From assembly GCF_003026365.1 (NCBI RefSeq), contig NZ_PYOM01000011.1, positions 62,001 through 126,000 of the forward strand: a stretch of DNA of 64,000 nt. The letters run 5' to 3'. Within the stretch, counting starts at the first letter, position 1. Each line of letters begins with the position of its first letter. Positions 1 through 10,051 of this stretch are shown here, one piece after another. The notes below the pieces were generated by a model. That model was not told the origin of the DNA. It did no database searches and saw only the letters and a program-made list of their open reading frames with translations. The position numbers and the translations under genes were made by a program. The DNA comes from Photobacterium angustum (lineage in GTDB: Bacteria; Pseudomonadota; Gammaproteobacteria; Enterobacterales; Vibrionaceae).

Positions 1-600
1 CATTTGCTCTTCAGATAGACGGTCAGCTTCTGACTCAACCATTAGTACAGCATCTTTCGTACCAGCAACAACAAGATCTAGACGGCTTTCTTCTAGCTCA
101 ACATTGCTTGGGTTAAGTACGAATTGATCGTTGATGTAACCAACACGTGCTGCACCGATAGGACCATTAAATGGAATACCAGAAATAGCCAGTGCTGCAG
201 ATGTACCGATCATAGTTACAATGTCAGGGCTTACTGCAGGGTTAACAGAAACCACAGTAGCGATAACTTGAACTTCGTTTTTGAAATCGTCAGGGAATAG
301 TGGGCGGATTGGACGGTCAATTAGACGTGCAGTTAGAGTTTCTCCTTCAGAAGGGCGACCTTCGCGCTTGAAGAAACCACCAGGGATTTTACCTGCAGCG
401 TAAGTACGCTCTTGGTAGTTCACTGTTAGTGGGAAGAAGTCTTGACCTTCTACTGCTGTTTTTTTACCAACAACAGAAACGAACACAGAAGTGTCGTCCA
501 TGCTAATCATTACTGCAGCAGTCGCTTGACGTGCCATAACACCAGTTTCTAGAGTAACCGTGTGGTTACCGTACTGGAAAGTCTTTACGATAGGATTCAC
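1..600 (-). CDS. pnp: Polynucleotide phosphorylase, N-terminal 200 residues (cut by window edge)
   Basis: PNPase degrades RNA 3' to 5' by phosphorolysis and is a core part of the RNA degradosome. The reading frame opens with a GTG at 598-600 (V-N-P-I-V-K-T-F) preceded by AAGGA, and translates to the first RNase PH-like domain, including the blocks [19 protein letters not shown] and [11 protein letters not shown] that match the E. coli protein closely. The second PH domain and the KH and S1 domains lie beyond the left edge, so the gene is incomplete here, not broken. It follows rpsO as in E. coli, separated from it by a terminator and a structured leader. Confidence 0.97.
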   Translation of the reverse strand, partial: MNPIVKTFQYGNHTVTLETGVMARQATAAVMISMDDTSVFVSVVGKKTAVEGQDFFPLTVNYQERTYAAGKIPGGFFKREGRPSEGETLTARLIDRPIRPLFPDDFKNEVQVIATVVSVNPAVSPDIVTMIGTSAALAISGIPFNGPIGAARVGYINDQFVLNPSNVELEESRLDLVVAGTKDAVLMVESEADRLSEEQM

Positions 601-670
601 GTGAATTTCCTTAAATATATTCCGCTTTCTATTTGCCTGCTAATTATAACTAAGACAAACAACAGCGTCA

Positions 671-686
671 TGTGATGATATTCACT
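671..686. promoter_or_regulatory. CRP-like palindrome in the pnp leader
   Basis: TGTGA (671-675), six bases, then TCACT (682-686) is a near-consensus CRP half-site pair. It lies about 70-85 bases before the pnp start and downstream of the promoter proposed here, so it would act as a roadblock or serve another promoter, if it is used at all. Match by eye only. Confidence 0.3.
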
Positions 687-708
687 TTCATGTAATTTCA
701 CGTATCGC

Positions 709-756
709 GACTAAGGAAATATCTCATCATGATGAGGTATTTTATTAGCCGCGACC
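709..756 (-). promoter_or_regulatory. pnp leader stem-loop (RNase III-type)
   Basis: In the minus-strand transcript CGCGGCTAA pairs with TTAGTCGCG (one G-U), enclosing a second stem built on the palindrome CTCATCATGATGAG. A smaller GACC-TTTA-GGTC hairpin lies just upstream. E. coli pnp has a long leader duplex that RNase III cuts and PNPase then uses for autoregulation; position and shape here fit the same arrangement. Cleavage is inferred. Confidence 0.6.
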
Positions 757-822
757 TAAAGGTCGACGAAAACGACTCGTGATACATAAAAATGGGATTA
801 ACTACAGCATCTCTTTTTATCC

Positions 823-851
823 ATCATATTCCTGCCTTAGCATGCATACAA
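823..851 (-). promoter_or_regulatory. Candidate pnp promoter
   Basis: Minus-strand TTGTAT (846-851), a 17-base spacer, then TATGAT (823-828). The -10 has five of six consensus bases, the -35 is weak. It would start a leader of about 215 bases containing the stem-loop, matching the internal pnp promoter known downstream of rpsO in E. coli. Confidence 0.45.
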
Positions 852-949
852 CAAACATAAGATTAACTTCGGTACAGATAGTAGACGAAATTGAGGAAAA
901 TAACAGAAGGAAAAATATAAACTGCGGTATGTATTATCTTTTTTAAAAC

Positions 950-983
950 AAAAAGAAAGGAGCCATGAGGCTCCTTTCTAAAA
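950..983 (-). terminator. rpsO intrinsic terminator
   Basis: An 11-base perfect stem (AGAAAGGAGCC, 954-964, with its complement at 969-979), a four-base loop and a T-rich tail on the minus strand, immediately after rpsO. It separates rpsO from pnp; read-through would feed pnp. Confidence 0.85.
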
Positions 984-989
984 GCAATC

Positions 990-1259
990 TTAGCGACGTA
1001 GGCCTAGACGCTTGATTAGGTCTTGGTAACGATCTAGGTTCTTACCTTTTAGGTAATCTAGAAGTTTACGACGACGAGAAACCATACGTAGCAGACCGCG
1101 ACGGCTGTGGTGGTCGTGTTTGTGGTTAGCAAAGTGACCTTGAAGGTGGTTGATTTGCGCTGTTAAAAGTGCAACCTGAACTTCAGGAGAACCAGTATCA
1201 TTTTCACATTGTGCGTATTCTGCAACGATTGCTGCTTTAGTTTCTGCATTCAGAGACAT
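990..1259 (-). CDS. rpsO: 30S ribosomal protein S15
   Basis: S15 binds the central domain of 16S rRNA early in 30S assembly. The 89-residue product has the standard length of the family and its hallmark segments (ETGSPEVQ-like [14 protein letters not shown], the histidine-rich [12 protein letters not shown] turn, and LLDYLKGK). The gene has its own consensus promoter and a leader hairpin, and lies between truB and pnp as in E. coli, where S15 represses its own translation by trapping the ribosome on a leader pseudoknot. Confidence 0.99.
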   Translation of the reverse strand: MSLNAETKAAIVAEYAQCENDTGSPEVQVALLTAQINHLQGHFANHKHDHHSRRGLLRMVSRRRKLLDYLKGKNLDRYQDLIKRLGLRR

Positions 1260-1291
1260 AACTCATTCCTAATACAAAGATGTTTTAATTT

Positions 1292-1320
1292 GTGCCGCCA
1301 ATCTCTGATTCAGCCGGCAC
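1292..1320 (-). promoter_or_regulatory. rpsO leader hairpin
   Basis: GTGCCG and CGGCAC (1315-1320 and 1292-1297) can pair across a 17-base loop in the rpsO mRNA leader, about 35-60 bases before the start codon. It is in the place where E. coli rpsO carries the S15 autoregulatory structure. I could not verify a pseudoknot by eye. Confidence 0.4.
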
Positions 1321-1331
1321 CCAAGCCGCGG

Positions 1332-1360
1332 ATTATACTGATCGATATAGATAACTACAA
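1332..1360 (-). promoter_or_regulatory. rpsO promoter
   Basis: Minus-strand TTGTAG (1355-1360), a 17-base spacer and a perfect TATAAT (1332-1337), 73 bases or more upstream of the rpsO start. The GC-rich CCGCGGC directly after the -10 resembles the discriminator of stringently controlled genes (inference). Confidence 0.7.
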
Positions 1361-1456
1361 GCGAATAATTAGTAACCACGACAATAATAAACAATAAATA
1401 GAAATCTTCATTGCATTCATTAAAAACAAAGCAGTGAATAATTCTACAATTGTCGA

Positions 1457-2407
1457 TTAATCTTGCTGATGTTCATTCGCCATAACGCGTTTTGGCGCTA
1501 GCATACCTTTAAGATCGATAGTGCCCACACCAATAAACTCACGCTCAGAGCCGACAGAAATACGTACTAATGTCCCTTTTGCAGGAACATTGTCAGCATG
1601 TACTGGATTACCATTAAGCACATGCACCGCAACCTCAGCACTGATATTCACTTCAGGCAAATCTTGCACTGCGGTGTCGGTTGGTAACAATAACGCATCC
1701 AGCACAGAGCCTGTCTCTATCTCATTGGCTTTTGCATCATCAAGCATCGCTTGTAACTGCTCAATAGTAACCATTCGCTCATACGGGAAGTTAGAAACCC
1801 CTGTACGACGTAACATGATAACGTGAGCACCACAACCTAGCATTTCGCCAAGATCATCAACAATAGTACGAATATAAGTGCCTTTTGATACATGAAGCTC
1901 CATTTCAACTTCATTATTATCAAAACGCAGTAAATCAACAGAATAAACAGTGATTTTTCGCGATTCACGAGGAACCTCGACGCCTTCACGTGCATATTCG
2001 TATAATTTACGCCCTTTGTACTTCAGCGCAGAATACATCGATGGGATCTGATCAGTTGTACCGCGGAACTTATCAATACACGCTTCAAGTTGCTCACGAT
2101 TAACGTTTACATCACGTGTTTCTACCACTTCACCATCAGAATCAGAAGTATCTGTACGTTCGCCCAGCTTTGCGATCACACGATAGCGTTTATCAGAATC
2201 TAACAAGAACTGAGAGAACTTTGTTGCTTCACCAAAACAGATGGGCAGCATACCCGTCGCCAAAGGATCAAGCGCACCAGTATGGCCCGCTTTTTGAGCA
2301 AAAAAGATACGTTTTACTTTCTGTAAGGTATCGTTTGAACTAATTCCCGTAGGCTTATCAACTAAAATGACACCATTAATTGGGCGACCTTTACGACGAC
2401 GTGCCAT
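1457..2407 (-). CDS. truB: tRNA pseudouridine-55 synthase
   Basis: TruB makes the universal pseudouridine 55 in the T loop of tRNAs and also acts as a tRNA chaperone. The 316 residues match the E. coli length (314). The catalytic aspartate is D47 in [15 protein letters not shown], and the KGTYIRT motif that lines the active site is present further on; the C-terminal part is the PUA domain. It starts two bases after the rbfA stop, so the two are translationally coupled in the rimP-nusA-infB-rbfA-truB operon. Confidence 0.98.
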   Translation of the reverse strand: MARRRKGRPINGVILVDKPTGISSNDTLQKVKRIFFAQKAGHTGALDPLATGMLPICFGEATKFSQFLLDSDKRYRVIAKLGERTDTSDSDGEVVETRDVNVNREQLEACIDKFRGTTDQIPSMYSALKYKGRKLYEYAREGVEVPRESRKITVYSVDLLRFDNNEVEMELHVSKGTYIRTIVDDLGEMLGCGAHVIMLRRTGVSNFPYERMVTIEQLQAMLDDAKANEIETGSVLDALLLPTDTAVQDLPEVNISAEVAVHVLNGNPVHADNVPAKGTLVRISVGSEREFIGVGTIDLKGMLAPKRVMANEHQQD

Positions 2408-2409
2408 GC

Positions 2410-2808
2410 TTACTCCTCGCCTTTCTCTTCGTCTTCATCACCACGACGATCTTCATCGTCACGTACCGCTTTCGATACTAGGTTTGAAATACGCATACCT
2501 TCTGTTAGAGACTGATCAAAAATAAAGTTCAGCTCAGGGGTTACACGCAGGCGAATTTGCTTACCCAATAGGGAACGAATGTATGGTGCTTTTTCACGAA
2601 GAATAGCTAGGCTTTCTTCTTCCGTTTGATCACCAATCGTTAGGAACGTGATGTATACCTTTGCGTAACCCATGTCACGAGATACGTCTACGCTAGAGAT
2701 AGTAGTCATTGCTAGACGAGGCTCTTTTAATTCGCGCTGTAGGATTAATGCTAATTCTTTTTGTAGCTGCTGTGCTACACGTTGGGTACGGCTAAATTCT
2801 TTTGCCAT
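2410..2808 (-). CDS. rbfA: 30S ribosome-binding factor A
   Basis: RbfA binds the small subunit and helps mature the 5' end of 16S rRNA, particularly at low temperature. The product has 132 residues (E. coli 133), begins with [20 protein letters not shown], carries the KH-like core with VYITFL, and ends in a very acidic, probably disordered tail ([16 protein letters not shown]). It sits between infB and truB in the conserved order. Confidence 0.98.
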   Translation of the reverse strand: MAKEFSRTQRVAQQLQKELALILQRELKEPRLAMTTISSVDVSRDMGYAKVYITFLTIGDQTEEESLAILREKAPYIRSLLGKQIRLRVTPELNFIFDQSLTEGMRISNLVSKAVRDDEDRRGDEDEEKGEE

Positions 2809-2901
2809 TTTGTTGCTCTCTCTAAGAATAGGGCTCTTGAAAGAATGGGGAGCCGAAGCTCCCCATAATCATATTATTGAATCAGTTAGCGACGTTGATA
2901 A

Positions 2902-5634
2902 TTAATCAAGAGTACGCTGAATTTCAACAATTTCGTAAACTTCGATCTGGTCACCAACGCGAACATCATTGTAGTTCTTAACGCCGATACCACATTCGTA
3001 GCCGTTCTTAACTTCATTAACGTCATCTTTAAAGCGACGTAGCGACTCAAGCTCACCTTCGTAGATTACTACGTTATCACGTAGAACACGGATAGGATTA
3101 TTACGCTTGATAGTACCTTCAGTTACCAAACAACCAGCGATTGCGCCGATCTTAGGTGACTTAAATACGTCACGAACTTCAGCAAGACCAATGATCTCTT
3201 GCTTAAATTCTGGAGCAAGCATACCGCCCATTGCCGCTTTAACTTCGTCAATTAACTGATAAATGATTGAGTAGTAACGTAAGTCTAGGTTTTCATTTTC
3301 GATAGTACGGCGCGCAGACGCATCAGCACGAACATTGAAGCCAAGCATGATAGCGTTAGAAGCTGCTGCAAGTACTGCATCAGTTTCAGTAATACCACCA
3401 ACACCAGAACCGACGATGTTCACTTTAACTTCATCAGTTGAAAGTTTACGTAGAGAATCTGCGATAGCTTCTACAGAACCTTGAACGTCAGCCTTAAGTA
3501 CAACGTTAAGCTCTGCAACTTCACCTGCAGCCATGTTAGAGAACATGTTCTCAAGTTTCGCTTTCTGCTGGCGAGCTAGTTTAACATCACGGAATTTACC
3601 TTGACGGTAAAGTGCAACTTCACGTGCTTTACGCTCGTCACGTACAACTGTCGCTTCATCACCAGATGCTGGTACGCCTGAAAGACCTAAGATCTCTACA
3701 GGGATAGATGGACCCGCTTCTTCGATTTCTTGACCCAGTTCGTTACGCATCGCACGAACACGACCGTACTCTAGACCACAAAGAACAATATCGCCCTTAC
3801 GAAGCGTACCTTCTTGAACAAGGATAGTCGCTACAGGACCACGACCTTTATCTAGACGTGATTCTACAACCACACCTTTAGCCATACCTTCAGAAGCTGC
3901 TGTTAGTTCAAGTACTTCTGACTGAAGTAGAATAGCTTCTAGTAAGCCATCGATATTAGTACCCTGTTTCGCAGAGATGTGAACAAACATGTTCTCACCG
4001 CCCCACTCCTCAGGAATAACGTCATATTGAGCAAGCTCGTTTTTAACGTTATCTGGGTTAGCATCTTCTTTATCGATCTTGTTTACCGCGACGATCAAAG
4101 GCACACCTGCTGCTTTCGCGTGCTGGATTGCTTCGATTGTTTGAGGCATCACACCATCGTCAGCTGCTACCACAAGTACAACGATATCTGTCGCTTGAGC
4201 ACCACGAGCACGCATAGCAGTAAACGCTGCGTGTCCGGGAGTATCAAGGAAAGTAATCATGCCGTTGTCAGTTTCAACGTGGTATGCACCGATGTGCTGA
4301 GTAATACCACCCGCTTCGCCAGAAGCTACGTGCGCTTTACGGATGTAGTCAAGTGTTGATGTTTTACCGTGGTCAACGTGACCCATGATAGTTACAACAG
4401 GAGCACGAGAAACTTTTGCTAGGTCATCCGCGTTACGATCAGAAAGCACTGACTCTTCTAGCTCGTTTTCTTTACGCAGAACAACTTTGTGACCCATTTC
4501 TTCAGCAACAAGTGCTGCTGTTTCTTGGTCGATAACTTGGTTGATAGTCGCCATAGCGCCCATCTTCATCATCACCTTGATAACTTCAACGCCTTTTACA
4601 GACATCTTGTTAGCAAGTTCAGAAACAACAATTGTTTCGCCAATAACAACGTCTTGCTTAGCAACTTGCGCTGTTTTGTCGAAGCCATGTTGCATTGAGC
4701 TTGGCTTGTTCATTTGAGGTTTACCGCGACCACGTTGGTTACGGCCACCACGGCCACCGCGCTCATCTTGCTTAGCAGCTGGCTTTTTCTTCTTACGACG
4801 GCGAGAAGTTTCTTCTTTGCGGTCTTGTTCATCTTCCGCAGCACGTGCGTAAGTTGATGTCGTTGTATGGTAATCAGATTTTTCCATACTTACGTTTTGA
4901 TCAGGTTTTACCCCGTTCTTTTCATTCTGTTCTGCCATCTTGCGAGCCTCTTCTAGCTGGCGCTGACTTTCTTCTTCGGCTTTTCGCTTGGCTTCCTCTT
5001 CCAGACGACGCTGTAGTGCCTCAGCATCTAGTTTAGCCTGTTTGTCAGCAACAGCGCGTAAAGCTTTCTCTTCAGCTTTACGCTTATCCTGTTTGGTACG
5101 ATTCGCCTTTTCCTCTGCGTCTCGCTTTGCTTTTTCTTCCGCTTCTCGTTTTGCAGATTCTTCTGCTTTACTCTGCTCTTCTTTGGCACGCTTAGCTGCT
5201 TCTTCAGCTTCACGTTTTGCAGCTTCTTCAGCTGCTTTTTTGGCAATAGCATCCGCTTCACGTTTTGCGGCTTCTTCGGCTTCACGCTTCACAGCTTCTT
5301 CCGCTGCGCGTTGTTCCTCTTCCAAAGCTGAACGTTTTACGTAAGTACGTTTTTTACGCACTTCTACTTGAACATTTTTGTTCTTGCCGCCGCTACCAGA
5401 CACACTAAGCGTACTGCGTGTCTTGCGTTGCAAAGTAAGACGATTTGGAGCGCCGTCAGTATTGCTGTTACCTCCATGCTCTTTTTGGAGATGGTTAAGT
5501 AACGCCTGCTTTTCGGTTTGGCTTACATTTTCATCAGCTTTCTTAGCAATACCTGCCTCTGAGAGCTGTTGAAGTAAACGGTCAATTGGCGTACCAATTT
5601 CTTCCGCCAATGTTTTAACGGTAACCTCTGACAT
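2902..5634 (-). CDS. infB: Translation initiation factor IF-2
   Basis: IF-2 is the GTPase that delivers fMet-tRNA to the 30S subunit and promotes subunit joining. At 910 residues it is slightly longer than the E. coli form (890). An N-terminal IF2-N domain is followed by a long Lys/Glu/Ala/Arg-rich helical region (about 104-235), a basic Gly-Arg patch near 290-305 and the second N domain. The G domain has GHVDHGKT (418-425), DTPGH (464-468) and NKID (518-521), followed by domains II-IV. Internal starts giving shorter IF-2 forms, as in E. coli, are possible but not determined. The start follows GGAGGAG. Confidence 0.99.
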   Translation of the reverse strand: MSEVTVKTLAEEIGTPIDRLLQQLSEAGIAKKADENVSQTEKQALLNHLQKEHGGNSNTDGAPNRLTLQRKTRSTLSVSGSGGKNKNVQVEVRKKRTYVKRSALEEEQRAAEEAVKREAEEAAKREADAIAKKAAEEAAKREAEEAAKRAKEEQSKAEESAKREAEEKAKRDAEEKANRTKQDKRKAEEKALRAVADKQAKLDAEALQRRLEEEAKRKAEEESQRQLEEARKMAEQNEKNGVKPDQNVSMEKSDYHTTTSTYARAAEDEQDRKEETSRRRKKKKPAAKQDERGGRGGRNQRGRGKPQMNKPSSMQHGFDKTAQVAKQDVVIGETIVVSELANKMSVKGVEVIKVMMKMGAMATINQVIDQETAALVAEEMGHKVVLRKENELEESVLSDRNADDLAKVSRAPVVTIMGHVDHGKTSTLDYIRKAHVASGEAGGITQHIGAYHVETDNGMITFLDTPGHAAFTAMRARGAQATDIVVLVVAADDGVMPQTIEAIQHAKAAGVPLIVAVNKIDKEDANPDNVKNELAQYDVIPEEWGGENMFVHISAKQGTNIDGLLEAILLQSEVLELTAASEGMAKGVVVESRLDKGRGPVATILVQEGTLRKGDIVLCGLEYGRVRAMRNELGQEIEEAGPSIPVEILGLSGVPASGDEATVVRDERKAREVALYRQGKFRDVKLARQQKAKLENMFSNMAAGEVAELNVVLKADVQGSVEAIADSLRKLSTDEVKVNIVGSGVGGITETDAVLAAASNAIMLGFNVRADASARRTIENENLDLRYYSIIYQLIDEVKAAMGGMLAPEFKQEIIGLAEVRDVFKSPKIGAIAGCLVTEGTIKRNNPIRVLRDNVVIYEGELESLRRFKDDVNEVKNGYECGIGVKNYNDVRVGDQIEVYEIVEIQRTLD

Positions 5635-5661
5635 AATGCTCCTCCCTTGCTTTATTTTTTA

Positions 5662-7149
5662 TTACGCTTCGTCACTGAACCAGCAAATATTACGCGCAGC
5701 CATAATTAGCTCACCCGCTTTTGCATCGTCCACGCCTTCAATGTCGGTCAAGTCATCAGTTCCCTGATCAGCAAGATCTTCAAGCGTACAAATACCTTTC
5801 GCTGCAAATTTGAACGCCAATTCACGCTCTAAACCTTCAAGACCTAGTAAGTCTTCAGCTGGCTCAGCACCGTCAAGCGTTTCTTCTTTAGCAAGCGCAA
5901 GCGTAGTTAATGCAGCTTTTGCACGACTACGTAGTTGATCGATAGTCTCTTCATCAAGACCATCAACATCCATTAGCTCACTTACTGGAACGTAAGCAAT
6001 TTCTTCTAATGTAGTGAAACCTTCTTCAACCAATACCGTTGCGAACTCTTCATCAATATCTAGGTGCTTAGTAAACACTTCAATTGACTCTTTCGCTTCT
6101 TCTTGGTGTTTCTTCTGAAGATCTTCAACCGTCATTACGTTTAGTTCCCAACCAGTAAGTTGAGAGGCTAGACGTACGTTCTGACCACTGCGACCAATCG
6201 CTTGTGCTAGATTATCTTTCTGCACTGCGATATCCATCGTATGGTTATCTTCATCAACAATAATTGAATCAACTTCAGCAGGAGCCATAGCATTGATCAC
6301 GTATTGCGCTGGATTCTCATCCCAAAGCACGATATCAATACGCTCGCCGCCAAGCTCACCAGAAACCGCTTGAACACGTGCACCACGCATACCAACACAC
6401 GCACCCACAGGGTCAATACGCTTATCGTTAGTTTTTACTGCGATTTTTGCACGAGAACCAGGATCGCGTGCAGCGCCCATTAGTTCAATAAGCTCTTCGC
6501 CCATTTCTGGCACTTCAATACGGAATAGCTCAGAAAGCATTTCTGGCTTAGAACGTGTCATGAATAACTGGAAGCCGCGCGCTTCTGGCGCAACTTTGTA
6601 TAGCAGACCACGTACACGGTCACCCGGACGGAAGTTTTCACGTGGAAGCTGATCATCACGTTGGATAACAGCTTCAGCATTATTACCTAGATCGATAATA
6701 ACCGCATCACGGTTTACTTTTTTAACGATACCAGTGATTAACTCACCTTCATTATCGATAAATTGCTCAACAATTTGAGCACGTTCAGCTTCACGTACTT
6801 TTTGTACGATAACTTGTTTTGCAGTTTGTGTCGTAATACGGTCAAACGTTACAGATTCAATATCATCTTCAACGTAATCGCCAGCAACAATTGTCGAATC
6901 TTCAAACTGTGCCGCTTCAAGAGTGATCTCAAGCGTTGGTTGAGTTACTTCTTCTACCGCTTTCCAGCGACGGAAAGTTTCAAACTCACCCGTTTTACGA
7001 TCAATTGCAACACGTACATCAATTTCTGCTTCATGTTTCTTTTTAGTTGCTGTTGCAAGTGCGATTTCTAATGCTTCAAAAATACGCTCACGAGGAACAG
7101 CTTTTTCGTTGGATACCGCTTCTACGACAGCCAAAATTTCTTTGTTCAT
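5662..7149 (-). CDS. nusA: Transcription elongation/antitermination factor NusA
   Basis: NusA binds RNA polymerase and nascent RNA and controls pausing, termination and antitermination. The 495 residues match the E. coli protein (495): an N-terminal polymerase-binding domain, an S1 domain (about 135-200), tandem KH domains (including [18 protein letters not shown] and [15 protein letters not shown]), and two acidic C-terminal repeats, each with helix-hairpin-helix character. It lies between rimP and infB with short gaps, in the same operon. Confidence 0.99.
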   Translation of the reverse strand: MNKEILAVVEAVSNEKAVPRERIFEALEIALATATKKKHEAEIDVRVAIDRKTGEFETFRRWKAVEEVTQPTLEITLEAAQFEDSTIVAGDYVEDDIESVTFDRITTQTAKQVIVQKVREAERAQIVEQFIDNEGELITGIVKKVNRDAVIIDLGNNAEAVIQRDDQLPRENFRPGDRVRGLLYKVAPEARGFQLFMTRSKPEMLSELFRIEVPEMGEELIELMGAARDPGSRAKIAVKTNDKRIDPVGACVGMRGARVQAVSGELGGERIDIVLWDENPAQYVINAMAPAEVDSIIVDEDNHTMDIAVQKDNLAQAIGRSGQNVRLASQLTGWELNVMTVEDLQKKHQEEAKESIEVFTKHLDIDEEFATVLVEEGFTTLEEIAYVPVSELMDVDGLDEETIDQLRSRAKAALTTLALAKEETLDGAEPAEDLLGLEGLERELAFKFAAKGICTLEDLADQGTDDLTDIEGVDDAKAGELIMAARNICWFSDEA

Positions 7150-7171
7150 TTCTAATGCCCCAATTTAGCGG

Positions 7172-7627
7172 TTAGAATTTTGGAACCAGGTTGGCCTTAG
7201 AGATATTGCTCAGTGCAAAGGACTCTTCATTGCCATCTACTTTAAGTGTGATCAATTCGCCTTCAACTGCGACAATGTCACCTTTCCACTTACGACGGTT
7301 ACCCATCGCCATTTTTAACACTATGTTAGCTTCGTGGCCAACAAACTGTTGATAATGTGCTGCTTTGAATAGTGGTCTTTCCAATCCAGGGGAAGATACT
7401 TCCAAGTTATAAGCAACAGTAATTGGATCTTCAACGTCCATTACTGCACTAATTTGGCGACTAACTTCAGCGCAATCATCAACATTGATACCATTTTCAT
7501 GGTCAATAAATACGCGAAGTGTGGAGTGCTCACCAGCACGAATGAACTCTAAACCTACCAGTTCATAGCCTAAAGCTAATACTGATGGCTCAAGCATTTC
7601 GGTTAATTGTGTCTCTAAAGCTGTCAA
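7172..7627 (-). CDS. rimP: Ribosome maturation factor RimP
   Basis: RimP binds the 30S subunit early and promotes assembly of its head. The 151-residue product shows the family core ([23 protein letters not shown]) and a C-terminal SH3-like domain. The start is a TTG at 7625-7627, supported by a very strong AGGGGGG Shine-Dalgarno five bases upstream and by alignment of [11 protein letters not shown] with the E. coli N-terminus. It is the first protein gene of the nusA operon, behind tRNA-fMet and two hairpin terminators. Confidence 0.97.
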   Translation of the reverse strand: MTALETQLTEMLEPSVLALGYELVGLEFIRAGEHSTLRVFIDHENGINVDDCAEVSRQISAVMDVEDPITVAYNLEVSSPGLERPLFKAAHYQQFVGHEANIVLKMAMGNRRKWKGDIVAVEGELITLKVDGNEESFALSNISKANLVPKF

Positions 7628-7648
7628 AACAACCCCCCTGGAAACAAA

Positions 7649-7667
7649 AAAAGGGCATAAAGCCCAG
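7649..7667 (-). terminator. Hairpin with T-tract just before rimP
   Basis: In the minus transcript GGGC-TTTAT-GCCC is followed by seven Ts. The stem is short, so it may be only a partial terminator or pause site. It sits about 20 bases before the rimP start. Confidence 0.45.
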
Positions 7668-7700
7668 TAGATACCTGAATGGTCATGTTTCAGATAATAA

Positions 7701-7727
7701 AAAACCCCGAATTACGGGGTTTTTTAT
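7701..7727 (-). terminator. Intrinsic terminator after tRNA-fMet
   Basis: AACCCCG/CGGGGTT stem with a five-base loop and T-runs on both strands. On the minus strand it closes the secG/tRNA transcript about 90 bases past tRNA-fMet; read-through would be needed for polymerase from upstream to reach rimP and nusA. Confidence 0.75.
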
Positions 7728-7815
7728 TACTGGACCCTGATTACCGAGGCTCTATAAATTTGCCTCAGTAAGAAAACAAACATTCGCATTTAAGAATAGT
7801 CTATTTTCAGGAAAG

Positions 7816-7892
<77 letters not shown>

Positions 7893-7947
7893 TCCGAATT
7901 CAACGATTATATCGTTCGGGCGTTACTTTTTCAAGTAACCAGTATAA

Positions 7948-8032
7948 TGGTGCCGAGAAGGGGACTTGAACCCCTACACCTTGCGGCACTAGCACCTCAT
8001 GCTAGCGTGTCTACCAATTTCACCATCTCGGC
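7948..8032 (-). tRNA. leuU: tRNA-Leu (GAG)
   Basis: 85 bases with encoded CCA. Minus strand 5' GCCGAGATGGTGAAATTGG, anticodon stem CTAGC/GCTAG around loop ATGAGGT (anticodon GAG), a long class II variable arm, then GGTTCAAGTCC. The 3' GGCACCA pairs with the 5' end. It lies 12 bases downstream of secG, as leuU does in E. coli. Confidence 0.97.
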
Positions 8033-8043
8033 TAAATCTTTAA

Positions 8044-8385
8044 TTACTGAGGGATCTCATCTGTTGATGGAGCCTTCTCAGTTTTTGTTTTTTCAACAAC
8101 AGGTTGTGTTGTTGCTGGTGCAGTTAGGTTATCCCAACCACTTCCCTCTGTTGCTTGTTTTGCGCTCATGTTGCCAAGAACAAGGCTGATAACAAAGAAA
8201 ATTGCAGCCAAAACTGTTGTCATTCGGGTTAAAAAGTTACCGGAACCGCTAGAGCCAAACAATGTGCCTGATGCCCCAGCCCCAAATGAGGCTCCCATAT
8301 CTGCGCCTTTACCTTGCTGTACCAAAACCAGGCCAATTACACCAAGCGCGGCGACAAGATAAATCACAAGTAGAATTTCGTACAT
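8044..8385 (-). CDS. secG: Preprotein translocase subunit SecG
   Basis: SecG is the small third subunit of the SecYEG channel. Two membrane segments (about 2-22 and 52-72) flank the conserved cytoplasmic loop LVQQGKGADMGASFGAG, followed by GSSGSGNFLTR, all as in E. coli. I chose the ATG at 8383-8385 (MYEILL, 113 residues) because AGGTGG lies at proper distance before it; an upstream in-frame GTG overlaps that ribosome site and is less likely. It is followed by two tRNA genes. Confidence 0.97.
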   Translation of the reverse strand: MYEILLVIYLVAALGVIGLVLVQQGKGADMGASFGAGASGTLFGSSGSGNFLTRMTTVLAAIFFVISLVLGNMSAKQATEGSGWDNLTAPATTQPVVEKTKTEKAPSTDEIPQ

Positions 8386-8647
8386 GGCTTCCACCTATGG
8401 TTAAATTGCTATGCCAGCTTTGCTCTAGGCAGGGCCAGCGCACTCCATCTTCCAAGGAGCGACTGAATACTAGCGAAACCCTATCGTAGTGACAAGTAAT
8501 ATTTGATGAAAAATGCTTTACACCACACCACTTGCACAACATTTAGCCAAAACGAAGTCGACATAAAAATATAGGCAGAGTATCCGCTACCCTGCCTTCT
8601 TCTTTATTCGATAAAATTCTTAGTTGAAATTTATCGCTGAATGCAAA

Positions 8648-9985
8648 TTAACAGTTTTCTTTTACTGCTTTTGCAATATCAAGAGCATATTGCTGAACAT
8701 CAGCCGCATCTTGGCCTTCAACCATAACACGAATTAATGGCTCAGTGCCCGACTTACGTAGCAATACGCGACCATTATCACCTAACTTTTCTTCAACTAA
8801 TTTAGTTGCAATAATAACTGCATCAGACTTTAGTGGATCAGATGTCCCTTTGAAACGTACATTTTCAAGTACTTGAGGGAACATAACCATACCATCACAA
8901 AGTTCTTTTAAGCTCATCTTACTTGCAACGATTGATGCCATTACTTGAAGACCAGCTACAATACCATCGCCGGTTGTCACTTTATCAAGCAAAATGACAT
9001 GACCAGAGTTCTCTGCACCAATCAACCAATCATGCTTCTGCAGCTCTTCCATTACATAACGATCGCCTACTTTGGCGCGAACAAATGGAATACCTAAGTT
9101 CTTAAGAGCAACTTCCATGCCCATATTTGTCATTAATGTACCAACAACACCACCTTTTAGCTCGCCACGACGTAATGCATCACGAGCAATAATGTAGGCA
9201 ATTTGGTCACCATCAACTTTATTACCTAGCTCATCAACCATGATCACACGATCGCCATCACCATCCAGTGCAATACCAAAGTCAGCTTTTTCTTCTAATA
9301 CCTTAGCCTGAAGCGCAGCAACATCAGTTGCTCCTACTTTGTCGTTAATGTTCACGCCATTAGGCTCACAACCGATAGCAATCACTTCGGCCCCTAACTC
9401 TGAAAATACTTTGGGCGCAATGTGATAAGTTGCGCCATGAGCACAATCAACAACAATCTTAAAACCTTCAAGGCTTAAATGTGTTGGAAAAGTACCTTTA
9501 CAAAATTCAATGTAACGTCCAGCTGCATCATCGATACGATAAGCTTTACCAAGCAATGCTGATTCAACACAGGTTAATGGTTTTTCCATTTCAGCTTCAA
9601 TTGCAAGTTCAATATCATCAGGTAATTTAGTACCTTGAGCTGAAAAGAATTTAATACCATTATCATAATAAGGATTGTGAGAAGCGGAAATAACAATACC
9701 AGCTTCTGCTCGGAACGTACGAGTGAGGTAAGCAACTGCTGGTGTTGGCATTGGTCCAGTGAATGCGGCTTTTAAACCTGCAGCAGCTAAGCCAGCTTCT
9801 AAAGCCGACTCCAACATATAGCCAGAAATACGGGTATCTTTACCAATTAAGACTTTTTTTGTCCCCGTTTGTGATAATACGCGGCCAGCAGCCCAACCTA
9901 ACTTCATTACAAAGTCAGGTGTAATTGGTGCTTCACCGACTAAACCACGAATACCATCAGTACCAAAGAACTTACGTTCAGACAT
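8648..9985 (-). CDS. glmM: Phosphoglucosamine mutase
   Basis: GlmM converts glucosamine-6-phosphate to glucosamine-1-phosphate, the step that commits sugar to UDP-GlcNAc for peptidoglycan and lipopolysaccharide. The 445 residues match E. coli. The phosphorylated catalytic serine is S102 in ISASHNP; the metal-binding loop is DGDGDRV, the sugar-binding loop GAENSGH, and the phosphate-binding loop [12 protein letters not shown] near the C-terminus. It follows folP on the same strand, as in E. coli. Confidence 0.99.
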   Translation of the reverse strand: MSERKFFGTDGIRGLVGEAPITPDFVMKLGWAAGRVLSQTGTKKVLIGKDTRISGYMLESALEAGLAAAGLKAAFTGPMPTPAVAYLTRTFRAEAGIVISASHNPYYDNGIKFFSAQGTKLPDDIELAIEAEMEKPLTCVESALLGKAYRIDDAAGRYIEFCKGTFPTHLSLEGFKIVVDCAHGATYHIAPKVFSELGAEVIAIGCEPNGVNINDKVGATDVAALQAKVLEEKADFGIALDGDGDRVIMVDELGNKVDGDQIAYIIARDALRRGELKGGVVGTLMTNMGMEVALKNLGIPFVRAKVGDRYVMEELQKHDWLIGAENSGHVILLDKVTTGDGIVAGLQVMASIVASKMSLKELCDGMVMFPQVLENVRFKGTSDPLKSDAVIIATKLVEEKLGDNGRVLLRKSGTEPLIRVMVEGQDAADVQQYALDIAKAVKENC

Positions 9986-10051
9986 GTTTTGCTCCTAGCT
10001 ATATTGAATACTTCAGTGACGCACAAATTAATGACACATCACAATTCACTT

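Noticed and set aside
4988-5344. Open 118-codon plus-strand frame opposite the infB N-terminus, serine- and alanine-rich
   Set aside because: It is the mirror of the Lys/Glu/Ala-rich repeat region of IF-2; the bias in codon positions keeps the reverse frame open. No ribosome site.
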